From Taiwanofungus camphoratus (lineage: Eukaryota; Basidiomycota; Agaricomycetes; Polyporales; Taiwanofungaceae), in the NCBI GenBank assembly GCA_003999685.1, contig CP021230.1, positions 1,426,001-1,490,000 on the forward strand: a DNA stretch of 64,000 nt, in the 5' to 3' direction. A program made the translations under genes and the position numbers. Of the stretch, positions 1-10,684 are shown in pieces (positions within the stretch are counted from its first letter, which is position 1; every line of letters begins with the position of its first letter). The notes under the pieces were generated by a model. The model did not search any database. It was not told the DNA's origin and worked only from the letters and a program-made list of their open reading frames with translations.

Positions 1-1473
1 GCTACTATGTCACTCATCCCGGGCTTAGCTAAGAAGTCTTAGCTAAGTCTCTCCTAGCTCTTGTGATTGCAGCCACCTCTGATAGGCTCTGAAACAGTCT
101 TAATTTCTGAAGGCTGGACTTAGGAAGCCTTGCACACCCCCTGGGTCTCGATCCTATGCCATAAGGTCCTTCTATGGCACATCCATATGATCCTTCACCC
201 ATTTAGGACACCTCCTACCCTGATTAGGCCAAGTCCCGCTACTAGAAACTTTGTACACTCTTAGCCCACTAAGATAGTTGATCACGGCGCATGGCTGCTC
301 TCAGATAGTCATCCCGCCCTCATGAATGGACTTGGTCACCTTTCTACCGTACGTAGTTCCCCTGTTTCAGTTCCTATTTAGTTTCTATCCTCCTCGTGTT
401 CACTTCAGAGCCTATGCGCTGTAGTACACATTTCAAAAGTGCAAGGATCACTTCGCGCAAGAATAGTTCATCTCACGCTCCCCTATTTAGTCAGAGGTAG
501 TTTACTATGTAAGACAGAGAGCCCTCAGTGCACGCTTCTCTCTTTGAAATACAAGTTCCCCTGTAGCTCCGATCTCAGGAAACTGCTGCAAGTACAACCT
601 TAGGAACGGTCCTAAGGCCCCTAAGTCTCCACCCCAGCTCCGTTTCAGTACCTTTGAACTACGTTTACGCTCACGAAATATCTACGAACCACGTCTACAC
701 TTCCCGAACTATGCACTACGATCCACGAAGCTGCCGTGACTTTGCACCCTTCAGCACCTTCTATAGCACCTATCCGGTGGACCTCCACCTTAGTTATACC
801 CTTAGGCTCACGTTGCATCATCCCTACGTCCTACAAATAGCCCTACGACTCTCCCATAGCCTTCATTTCAGGCTATAGTACATCTCCCTATGCCCTCAAA
901 CTCTCCGACCTACACCTCGAAGTCATCAGACACTTCAGAGCTTCCAGTAATCTCGTTCTTCCATTCTTATTCCAAGTATTAGCTCTCTGAACCATCCAAC
1001 CACTCCTACAGAGCTCCTACGCTAGCCAAACCTCGCCCACCTCGTTCTAACAAACCTCTAAGCCTTACGCCCTTTAGCTAACTCTAGCTAAAAGACTTCG
1101 CAGCAGTCTCGTACCCTCTGCCGCTTAGTTGAAACAATAGCCTATTGGCTTATTGTTCCCTAACTCCATACAGCCTACGAAGTCAGCTTGTGCGATTTAG
1201 CTAAAACTTCGAAGGACTTTGCAGAACCTCGAAGGACTTCGTGTACTTTGGAGGGCCTCGCAAGGCCTTAGGGATTGTATAGCACTTAGGAACAAGATCC
1301 TGTTGTGCAGGACCCTTGACCCCTTACTCCCCCACTTACAAAAACAAGACATACAGGTTTCCCGGTATCATACAGGTTGTAGCTCCTACCCTCACATCCC
1401 CACAGTTCACACACTACCTACCAGCCACGTTGCGGAGCACTCCCTAGGTGCCAGGGTCCCCTAGGTCGTATCA
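1..1473 (+). repeat. Dispersed ~1.6 kb LTR-like repeat, copy 1 (cut by window edge)
   Basis: This segment is repeated in direct orientation at 10685-12369 and inverted at 4496-6021. Compared with the full copy it lacks about 210 bases on the left, so it begins outside the window. It ends in TATCA followed by AC. It is rich in short AAGTC/GAAGTC and TTAGCTAA words and has no long coding frame. Its first ~340 bases are almost identical to copy 3, while the rest is clearly more diverged. The solo-LTR character is inferred from the size and from the flanking duplication seen at copy 3. It is a fossil with no coding content. Confidence 0.75.
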
Positions 1474-1984
1474 ACGTAAAAGGGATGCTAGGACGAGCTG
1501 AAAGAGTGCATTACAGAGTATGAGGGACTGCTCTGTGGGATAGGGGCACGCTGTAGAACTTCCGATATCCAAAGTCTGAATAATGATGTTTTGGTGCATT
1601 GACTGGGATTCTCGGATGGCGTTATGATGCACGGACAGTGGGTCTTTGTCCTGATGATCTGTAGAGTAGTCTAGAGGCACATAGAAAACCGAAAATGGGT
1701 GCTTTCGGGGCACAGAGGTATATCAGACCTATCAACAGCCTAGAGAAGCTGGAAAGCTATAGTACTAATTAGTGTGCAGGGGAGAGTCAGCAGCAAAGGG
1801 TTCCCAATCTCAAATAGGTCAAGAGATGTCTACGGAGGTCTTTGATGACCTACACGTGTGTCACGACTGCTCGATGTAGCTTCAATGTGCTATGGTATGG
1901 TACTAAGGGAAGGCTTAAACAGGTGGACTTAGCTGATATGCAGCCCCTCAGTTACTGTAGAGGGCGGGCTTGGGTTAGAGAAAA

Positions 1985-2215
1985 GATATAGACGCAACCC
2001 TTTGACAGATGTCGAAGGTGGATGTAAGACTGAGCGCAACCCTTCGATGGAGGTCGAAGATGGGCGAGATGCAACCCTTCAAGAGACTGTAGAAGGTGGA
2101 GTTGTAGAAGGCGGAGTGTAGACGCAACTCTTTGAACGTAATCGAAGATGGAAAGAAGCTGTAGAACACAGTAGGAGACTGTGTCGAAGGTGCTCTTCTT
2201 GAGCTCTGCGGAATG
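1985..2215. repeat. Degenerate tandem repeat in left palindrome arm
   Basis: About five loosely spaced units share the pattern GCAACCCTTCGA ... TCGAAGATGG at a period near 40-45 bases. The units are themselves partly palindromic (CTTCGA/TCGAAG). The mirror-image array lies in the right arm at 3235-3375. Confidence 0.6.
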
Positions 2216-3234
2216 GGGGAAAACTTCTCTGTTGGTCGGAGACGTCGTACATCACGTTTATACTACTTTTACTATAATGTAAGGCGCATCAGAAGTGGCG
2301 TAGTACGAGTGGCATCCTAACTACTTGCGTACTACGGAGTAGCTCGTAGAGGGAGTGGCTACTGACATCACTAGTAAGGCTGAGACAAAGGAACGTACAT
2401 AGACTAAGATGTGGTTGCAGCATTATCGAGCGCATCGAGTGGCACGTTGGAACTGATCAAGCAATATTGGGGTGGCGTGACTGGTCATGTACGAGGACTT
2501 TGAGTGGCAACTGCATGTGGCGCATTGTGCGTAGAGAGAGCTGTGCACCAGAATGTCAGACCAGAATTGGTGAAGTGGCTGTGGCGTGATTTGAAGCTAT
2601 CAGAGAGTCCCATGGTGGCCTTTCAGGCAGTATCGGACGCGTCAAGTGGCGTTGAAGCCATGACTAAGGTCCTAGGGTCGAGTGAGAGCGCTCCGCAGGG
2701 CCTAGAAGGGCCTGGCACCTATCAGCGTCCGATACAGCCCGAAAAGCCATCGTGAGACTCTCTGATAGCTTCAAGTCATGCCACAGCCACTCCACCAATT
2801 CTGGGCTGACATTTCGGTGCACCGTTCCCTCTATGCACAATACATCACATGCAGTTGCCACTCAAAGGCCCTCACATGTGACCGATCATGTCAACTGATA
2901 TCACTTGATCAGCTTCGATATGCCACTCAATGCGCTTGATAATGCTACGGCCACAGGTTTCGTCTTAGTCTATGTACATTCCTTTATCTCAGCCTTTCTA
3001 GTGATGTCAGTACAGTAGCCACTTCCTCTATAAAGCTACTCTGTAGCTCATAGTACGCAAGTAGTTAGGATGCCACTTGTGCTACGCCACTCCTGATGTG
3101 CCTTACATTATAGTAAAGTAGTATAAATGTGATGTATGATGTCTCGAAACAACAGAGAAGTTTTCCCCCATTCTGCAGAGCTCAAGAAGAGCACCTACGA
3201 GTCAGTCTTCTACTGTGTTCCACAGCATCTTTCC

Positions 3235-3375
3235 GTCTTTGATTACAACCAAAGAGTTGCATTTACTATCCGCCTTCTACAGTATCTTGAAGGGTTGCAT
3301 CTAAGTTCATCTTTGACATCCATTGAAGGGTTGCATCTAGTCTTACATCCACCTTCGAGCCACATTGAAGGGTTG
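3235..3375. repeat. Degenerate tandem repeat in right palindrome arm
   Basis: About four units contain TTGAAGGGTTGCATCTA-like words. This is the inverted counterpart of the array at 1985-2215 and must predate, or have been copied with, the inverted duplication. Confidence 0.6.
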
Positions 3376-3885
3376 TGTTCAGCTAAGTCTCACGTCTAAG
3401 CCTCTCCTTAGTACAAGCACATCACAGTAGTGCATCAAAGCTACGTCAAGTAGTCACGACACACATTGTAGGTCATCAAAGACCTTCGAAGATGTCTCTC
3501 AACCAATTTGAGATTGGGAACTCTTTGCTGCTGACTCTCCTTGCATACTAACAAGTTCTATAGCCTTTCAGCTTCTCTAGGACATACCCAGTTGAGGTTG
3601 GAGTGTTATAGAGCGTATCACTGTTGATAGGTCTGGTACTCCTCTGCACCCTGAAAGCACCCATTTTCGGTTTTATATGTGCTCCTAGGCTACTCTACAG
3701 ATCATCAGGACAAAGACCTGCTGTCCATACATCGTAACACCACTCGAGAATCCCAGTCAACGCACCAAAACATCGTTATTCAGACTTCGGATATTGGAAG
3801 TTCTACAGCACGCCTCTATTCCACAGAGCAGTCCCTCATACTCTGTAATGCACTCTTTCAGCTCGTCCTAGCATCCCTCTTACGT

Positions 3886-4495
3886 CCCCAAGTCCTTCTT
3901 ATTGGTCAAGGAAAACTGAGCAAAAGTCCTTCAGTCTTCAGTTTTTGGTCCTCGATCCCCAGTCCTTCAGTTTTTGGTCTTCAGTCCTCGGTTCTGGTTC
4001 TCAGTCCCTCGGTCCGGAGTCCTGGCCTCTTGTTCATGATGTCCACATGATCCCTTGGTATTGCCTAGACCCCCTACGCATCGGCTTGACGGTTCAGCAC
4101 TTTTAGGTCCCTGTTCCCCTCAAGGTCTGGTTAGATAGTCCATCTTCCATATGATGATCTCTAGATAAGCATCCCTCACCCTGTGCCATTCCCCAGTAAC
4201 CTTTCTACTGCATTCAGAGTTCCTGTTTCATGTCCTACTTCAGTTTAGTTCCCCATATGGTACGCTGATCAGATCCTAGATTTTACGATTTTTGGTTTCT
4301 TCAGTTTTATTTTGCGTAAGATACTTTGACACCACAGACCCCTTATATAGTCTCCTGTACCTACCAGATGGGAGAGAGAAGATATGCGCTCTCGTCTTGT
4401 CTCGCAAAATCTACAGACTTGTCCCCCAGAGTTCAGATTTGGGCTTCCCCTGCTCTAAGGCTTCCCTACAGTCTGACAAGGTTTCCCTCCATCGT
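3886..4495. other. Repeat-region segment present on one side of the palindrome only
   Basis: These 610 bases lie between the right palindrome arm and inverted repeat copy 2, whereas on the left side the arm joins copy 1 directly. The segment contains short TTCAGT/TTTTTGGT-rich words that reappear loosely around 6380-6430. No gene is visible. Confidence 0.55.
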
Positions 4496-6021
4496 TGATA
4501 CGACCTAGGGGACCCTGGTACCTAGGGAGTGCTCCGCAACGTGGCTGGGGGTAGTGTGATAACTGTGAGGGTGTGAGGGTAGGAGCTACTACCTGTATGA
4601 TACCGGGAAACCTGTATGTCTTGTTTTTGTAAGTGGGGGAGTAAGGGGTCAAGGGTCCTGCACAACAGGATCTTGTTCCTAAGTGCTATACTATCCCTAA
4701 GGCCTTGCGAGGCCCTCCGAAGTACGCGAAGTTCTTCGAGGTTTTGCGAAGTCCTTCGAAGTTTTAGCTAAATCGCGCGAGCTGACTTCGTAGATGCTGC
4801 GAAGTCCTTTTAGCTAGAGTTAGCTAAAGGGCGTAAGGTTTAGAGGTTTGTTAGAGCGAGGTGGGCGAGGTTTGGCTAGCGTAGGAGACCTGTAGGAGAG
4901 GTCGGAGAGTTCGAGGGCGTAGGGAGATGTACTATAGCCTGTAACTAAGGCTATGGGAGAGTCGTAGGGCTATTCGTAGGACGTAGGGATGACGCAACAT
5001 GAGCCTAAGGGTATAACTAAGGCGGAGGCCCACCAGATAGGTGCTATAAGAGGTGCTGAAGGGTGCGAAGTCACGGCGACTTTCGTAGATCGTAGTACGT
5101 AGTTCGGGAAGCGTAGACGTGGTTCGTAGATATATCGTGAGTGTAGACGTAGTTCAAAGGTACTGAAACGAAGCTGGGGTGGAGACTTAGGGACCTTAGG
5201 ACCGTTCCTAAGGTTGTACTCGCGGCGCTTTCCTGAGATTGGAGCTACAGGGGAACTGGTATTCCAAAGAGAGAAGCGTGCCCTGAGGGGTCTCTCTCGT
5301 ACATAGTAAACTACCTCTGACTAAATAGGGGAGCGTGAGGTGAACTAATCTTGCGCGAAGTGATCCTTACGAGTCCGAAATGTGTACTAAAATGCATGGA
5401 CTCCGAAGTGAACACGAGGGGGATAGGAACTAATTAGGAACTGAAACAGGGGAACTACGAATGGTAGAAAGGTGACCAACTTCATTCACGAGGGCGGGAT
5501 GACTATCCGAGAGCAGCCATGCGCCGTGATCACCTATCTTAGCGGGCTAAGAGCGCACGAAGTTCTTAGCAGCGGGACTTGGCCTAATCGGGGCAGAAGG
5601 TGTCCTAACTGGGTGGAGGGTCATATGGGTATGCCCTAGGATGACCTTATGGCATAGGATCAAGACCCATGGGGGTGCACAAGGCTTCCTAAGTCCAACT
5701 TCTGGAACTTCAGACCGTTTTGGAGCCTATCGGAGGTAACTGCAATCACAAGAGCTAGGAGAGACTTAGCCAAGACTTCTTAGCTAAGCCCGGGATGAGT
5801 GACGTAGTAGATAGGACCTAGATCCAATGGAACAGTATGGGAGGGCCGGCAGTGTCCGATAGTGGACTTAGCAGGAGTTAGGGACTTCGCGTCTAGCATT
5901 CGAAACCTCGTAGCACCTCGTGTGACTTCGCAAGACTTCGTAGGGTGTTAGAAGGGTTTAGGAAGAAGAGGGGGCGTTAGGAATATTATAGGGACCTATC
6001 CCTCCTGTCGTAGGCTGTAGG
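4496..6021 (-). repeat. Dispersed ~1.6 kb LTR-like repeat, copy 2 (inverted)
   Basis: This is the reverse complement of copies 1 and 3, starting at TGATACGACCTAGG and ending near GTCGTAGGCTGTAGGAG. It extends to the end that copy 1 lacks. It is more diverged from copies 1 and 3 than their shared left ends are from each other. No coding frame is present. Confidence 0.75.
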
Positions 6022-6852
6022 AGAGTCTTAAAGTGGTCGGTTGGGGGATTAGAAAGCTCCTAATAATCGCGATTCGGGGCCCAGGAGGCTACGGGACTCA
6101 TCATCGTATCTACGCATTTTGTCAGCCAGCAGTCCTATTATATCATATATTGCAGCAGTCCTATGTCCTCTACGTCCTACGTTTCTGAAGTTGGAGTAAC
6201 TTCGGTCTGAGTAACCAGCCCCCCTTCTCCTTCTCATCCGGCATGCCTCCACCCTCGTTATACCCCATAGGCACATGTTGCATACAGTTCAGTCTATCAG
6301 TCATTGTCTATGCCAGCTCTACATCCCATTCCTATGCCAGCAGCCCTCAGCAGTATCCCCTCTCCTGATTACATTGGTTTTTGGTTTATCCTTCAGTTCT
6401 TGGTTTACCATCAGTGCACCCTCAGTTCCTTCGACTCCTTTGCACCTGGCCAGAATTTGACCAGCCCGCTGCCATCGGATTAAAAGACCACACTTCTATC
6501 TTCCTGGGACTGTCTGCACCTCGGCATAAGATCCTGTCATGCAGGATTCATTGGCCCCTTACTCCTCTGCACACACTAGATTTTTAGGCCCCTGACTGTG
6601 GTCTAGATAGTTTCTCTGTCGTGTCCACTCACTCACCTTTTCCTTTGGTATCTCCCCTAGGTACCACACCACTTTAGCTCTCTCTACTCATTTGGACGCA
6701 TCGGACCTACTCCCTAGGTTCATTCCACTGTTCAGAACTCCCTAGGTTGTATCATTTTGATGATAAGACTGGGGAGTTTGAAGCCTTAAGTAATTTGTAC
6801 CCAGGGGGAGTTCGAAGCCTTCAGTGGTTTGTACCCACATCCATCTAACAAG
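6022..6852. other. Repeat-derived stretch without a gene
   Basis: About 6480-6754 is a diverged relative of the end of the dispersed repeat, ending CCTAGGTTGTATCA. At 6773-6838 there is a short tandem duplication of a unit beginning GGGGAGTTTGAAGCCTT. It sits just before the LTR-like segment and is purine-rich, as expected of a polypurine-tract region. No gene was found. Confidence 0.5.
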
Positions 6853-7250
6853 TGTTAGGTTTGACTGGCACTATAGCTTAATGGTCTAAAGCATCAAAAG
6901 GCCAGTTGAGGGGATGCAGGTTCAAATCCTGCTAGTGTTGCCCTTTTCTTGGTTTGGCCATTGTCTGTCCTCATCACTGTGCACAGAGTAGAATATGTAT
7001 ATAAGGCCCTGTACTTTGTAGGTTGGACCTTAAGTTCAATCTGGTTATCAGGTAGCTAGCTTCCACTAGCAATTCTATACTCATATCTTGCAACCTCTTG
7101 CTTCGTACCTGAGTACTCGCTCGACGTCTACATCGACTTCACGCTTTACAGACAACGGATCGTCCTTAAGTCCTTGCTACCACTATGGTAGTCAGGCCCT
7201 CACGTTTGAGGCTTCATGGTCATTGATACCAGCTTGTATCACCTAGTATA
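6853..7250 (+). mobile_element. LTR-like segment of a Ty3/gypsy-type element (fossil)
   Basis: The segment begins TGTTAGG directly after purine-rich duplications and contains a TATATAAGG box at about 6997 followed by the CTGTACTTTGTAGG type of sequence seen in fungal gypsy LTRs. The right edge is not defined by sequence and is approximate. It lies upstream of, and in the same orientation as, the gypsy coding remnants at 7968-10185. The family assignment is inference from this layout. Confidence 0.4.
6867..6940 (+). other. tRNA-like Pol III unit (pseudo-tRNA or SINE head) inside the LTR-like segment
   Basis: A 74-base segment can be folded as a tRNA. The acceptor stem GGCACTA pairs with TAGTGTT (two G-U pairs), the D-arm is GCT...AGC, and the T-arm GCAGG/CCTGC is perfect with loop TTCAAAT. 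The A box TAGCTTAATGG and B box GGTTCAAATCC fit the Pol III consensus. The anticodon stem has only four pairs, the loop has eight bases and the usual U33 is absent, so it is not a working tRNA of known identity. It may be a SINE head, a captured tRNA or chance conservation. Confidence 0.55.
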
Positions 7251-10185
7251 GTACTGCAAAGTAACCTATCAAAGCTACATCAAGCAGTTGCAACACACGT
7301 CATAGGTCATCGAAGACCTTTGTAGACATCTCTCAACCAATTTGAGTTGGGAACCCTTGCTGCTGACTCTTCCTCTTGCACACACAAGTTTTACAGCCTT
7401 CTAGCTTCTCTAGATCATACCCAGTAGAGGTTAGAGTGTTGTAGAGTGTTACTGACGGGTAGGACCAGGGACTTAATTGTTTTTTCTTTTCCTTTGTTTG
7501 TTACACCATGGATGTGCAGCATCCCTTCCATGCATTACTTACCCAGATTGACTGATGGGCCGACCGTCCCTGCTTATGCCATGGTAGTTTTGTACTTTCA
7601 GGCCGCTGACTCCTCTTGCCTTATGCTGTCTCTGAGGGACTGCTTAGTATACCTGGGGGTCAGCGGTGGCAGTATAAAGGAGGGACCCTCCACTGGAGGT
7701 TTCCCTAGTTGTATTCTCTTTGTTCATTCATTCCGAAGTGTACTACGCATTAGTACCAATATACGCTTTTCTTTACACATCTTCTTCTCGCACCAACAAG
7801 AAGCCCGTAAAGACTATTGCGACTACATAGGGCTTGTAGTTGAAGACTACTGAGGATCATGACTCATTGTCACTGCCGTTCCTCCTCGACCCTTCGCTGC
7901 ACACTGCTCTAAGCTTCTGCAGCATTATCAGGGTGAACCCCCCAGTAACATAGAGCATAACATCAAATTGCAGTGTTGGAGCATGAGATTCTTCAACTCA
8001 GACACAGAAGAGAAGTGTTTGATGGTGTTGCAGTGCTGCCACACCAACATTCTTCTCCTTCTAATCCTCCAGCAGTATCTCAGAATCCACCAGCTTCAGA
8101 TCCCCCAGTATCAGTGCACCCACAGCTTCCTGTTGCCAGTCTCTCACAGTCATCAGCCCCTGAACCAGCACAGCACCATCAGTGAGCAAACCAAAAAACT
8201 CAGTTTTGGCCAAAGTGTCATCCCCCCCAGCTAGCAATCCCACTCATCCACTGAATCATTCTACAACCACACCCCCGTCCAATTCCCAGTTCATTCCCCC
8301 TCTCCATCCATATGCTAATGCTAGAGACACTATTTACACACCACCAAATCTTTGGAACTTTGCTACAGCATCAAAGGCCAACCCAGAGAAAGATAAGGAT
8401 TCAGCTTACAAAACAGTAGTCCCAATACACCAAGACAGGCTCACGGAGGAGATCTTTGCTCAGTCTATGCATACCCCTACTGTGACTCTGACTCCTGAGG
8501 AACTCTTGTCTATCTCCCCTGATGTTCATGCCAAGTACTGAGAGGCAGTGACTTCTCATCATGTACCTGCTGATACTACTGCTATCAATATGGCACACAT
8601 TGTCGAGGTATCTGACAATCTCGGTTCAGATTCAGCTTTGGTCTCAGCTTTGGTTTCAGCCTCAGATGTCTTAGAACTCTCTTGCCATGGTGAACCACTT
8701 CTTCTCAGGGCTACCATTGTCCCTGATCCTTATGAAACATACCTTCAACATGTTCCCCATGATGAGAAGTCAGCCGAAATTGTAGTTGCTTGAGATTTCA
8801 ACACTATCCAAAGTATTGAGGCCCTCATAGATAACAAGAAGCGGATTGAGTGTATAGTTGATCCAGATTCCCAGGATGTCGCTATGTTCGAGCATGTGTG
8901 CCACGTATTAGGTCTTATCTATGATCCCTCTATCCAGCTGAATATGCAGTCAGCCAATGGTGGAATTGATCAGTCTCTTGGTTTAGTCAGGAATGTCTCG
9001 TTCCAGATCAGTGACATTGTTCTCTACCTCCAGATGCATGTCATTCGCAGTCCCTCCTACAACATCCTTCTCGATTGCATCTTCAATGTCATAACTGAAA
9101 GTGTAGTCAAAAACTTCAGAAATGAAGATCAGACCATCATGATTGTTTGCCCAAACACTGGAGAAACAGCAATGATTCCCACCATGCCTCGAGGCAGACA
9201 GAAGTTCCTACCCTCTCATCATCTACAGTCCTCATGCCAATCAACCCACTGCACTGAAATTGGGTTTTCACTTTTTGAGGATTTGAGAAATCAAGGAGAA
9301 GTTACAGTCATCATTAAGTCCAATTTTGACAAACTGAAAATTGTGTTTTACACCTCAGTAAACACTTCCAATACCCCTTCTGTTTCTGTGCTCTGTCTCT
9401 TTGTGTCTGATTCTGTGCCTGGTTATCTTCAGTCTCTTTATTCTAGCGATTCTTCAGCATCTTTAGCAGCTTTCCAGAATGCCTTCAAGTGGTTCTCTAG
9501 TTTTCTTACAGCTATCAAGCCCTCCAAGATCCCCTTATTCAATTCCAATAAATCAAACTCTCACCCTATTCCTTTGTCTTTCAGCTCTAAAGTAATGTCT
9601 TTTGGTTTAGTTTTCAGCAGTTCAAGTTCCAAGGATACTCCAAGATCAGCTCAAGAGTTGCCAAAGTTTTTGACTCTCACTCTCCCCCTTTCTTCAGTTT
9701 TGGATTCTCTCTCTGTTCCTATGTTTGCCGCCTTTAAGAAAAAGTATAAGCCAGTCACCTTGAAAACTCGGCCCATCTTAGGAGTGCTCAATGAGAGGTT
9801 CTAGATTGTGTGAGCTATTAAGGGTGATCCTCTAGATACCATGCCAAAATTATCCCCTCAGCCACTGACCTTCATCCCTACAAGCTGTTATGTGCAGGAG
9901 CGTCAAGAATTGACTGATAAATTATATAGCAGAGACTTCCTTGGGCCAGCAGAAAAAGAGCTCCTACACCATTTTATATCAGTCTATGCCAAAGCTTTTG
10001 TCTGGAATGATTCTGAAAGGGGTTGTTTCAAAGCTGAGTTTTTCCCTCCTATTGACTTCTCAGTTGTTCTGCACATGCCTTGGGTACAGAAGAATATCCC
10101 TATCCCTCCTGGCATTTACAATAAGGTCTGTGCAATAATCAAAAAGAAAATATCAGCCGGTGTTTATGAGCCATCTACATACTAA
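7251..10185 (+). mobile_element. Ty3/gypsy retrotransposon, internal region (broken fossil)
   Basis: The leader at 7251-7460 is similar to part of the palindrome right arm. Coding remnants at about 7968-8541 resemble the C-terminal Gag/linker region of Agaricomycete gypsy elements (TVTLTPEELLSISP motif). The region 8800-9200 resembles the protease domain (GLIYDPSIQLNMQSANG type), and 9720-10185 the linker before reverse transcriptase (IPIPPGIYNKVC, then AGVYEPS). Reverse transcriptase, RNase H and integrase are absent, and the element stops where the polymerase domain should begin. It is plainly broken, with roughly half a dozen interruptions plus the loss of its 3' half, and looks old. Confidence 0.85.
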
Positions 10186-10226
10186 GTACTAATCATTTGT
10201 ATTTTCTATTTTATATTATGCTAGCA

Positions 10227-10424
10227 ACAAAACCATTGCAATGAACTTTCTGAAAGAATGATAGATAACTTCACATATACTTGTCCATTTTTTATGATAG
10301 ATACCATGTTGGAAAGCCATGATGCAGGGCTTTTTAATGGTCCAACATTTGAAGCTATCACATATCTGATGACTGAGATATAGACCAAACAGTCAGAAAG
10401 TGACAAACATTGCAATGGTTTTGT
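10227..10424. mobile_element. MITE-like element with 17 bp perfect terminal inverted repeats
   Basis: The left end ACAAAACCATTGCAATG (10227-10243) is the exact reverse complement of the right end (10408-10424). The interior is AT-rich and has no coding frame. The 198-base length fits a non-autonomous DNA transposon. No convincing target-site duplication is visible, perhaps because the unit sits exactly at the junction of the gypsy fragment and the LINE fragment, so the superfamily cannot be named. The inner palindromic word CATTGCAATG makes the repeat partly self-complementary. Confidence 0.6.
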
Positions 10425-10427
10425 GAG

Positions 10428-10679
10428 TCACTGTATGTTGTTAACGAAAGTCAATATCGCATCTTTTGTGGAACTACATGGTCTGCCTCCAAATTGGTTT
10501 GCTGGGACTAGGTTGTGTGTTGTGACCAGATATGCTAATCTAGTGGCCATGATGCGTTTGAGGACCTTGCCTAGGCACTCAAGAAGTTGGATCAGTCTGT
10601 ATGCGCTGATGAGTCCTGTAGCCTCCTGGGCTCTGAATTGTGATTTTAGGAGCTTTCTAATCCCCTCACAGACCATCCT
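10428..10679 (-). mobile_element. LINE reverse transcriptase fragment (downstream part of the split LINE)
   Basis: The minus-strand frame carries the conserved RT block YRLIQLLECLGKVLKRI, then LVPANQFGGRP and SSTKDAILTFV, typical of fungal Tad1/jockey-like reverse transcriptases. The frame is open for 82 codons and stops at the border of the MITE-like unit. It continues the LINE at 12370-16195, from which it is separated by repeat copy 3. The catalytic FxDD region and everything after it are missing. Confidence 0.8.
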
Positions 10680-10684
10680 ATGAT

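Larger units (their letters stand above)
1474..3885. repeat. Large palindrome: inverted arms of ~1.16 kb around an 84 bp spacer
   Basis: Bases 1474-2640 read as the reverse complement of 2725-3885, with a spacer at 2641-2724. The match can be followed from the outer ends (ACGTAAAAGGG against CCCTCTTACGT) to the inner ends (ATCGGACGC against GCGTCCGAT). The two arms even carry mirrored short reading frames near the axis. The arms are clearly diverged, so this is not an assembly mirror of one read. The arms are flanked by repeat copies 1 and 2, themselves in inverted orientation, so the symmetric structure spans nearly 6 kb. Part of the right arm (about 3424-3640) is similar to 7251-7460, the leader of the gypsy fossil, which suggests the arms derive from non-coding parts of that family. 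Confidence 0.8.

Noticed and set aside
2504-2755. Mirrored short reading frames around the palindrome axis
   Set aside because: They are similar only because the DNA arms are inverted copies. The frames are short and have no domain.
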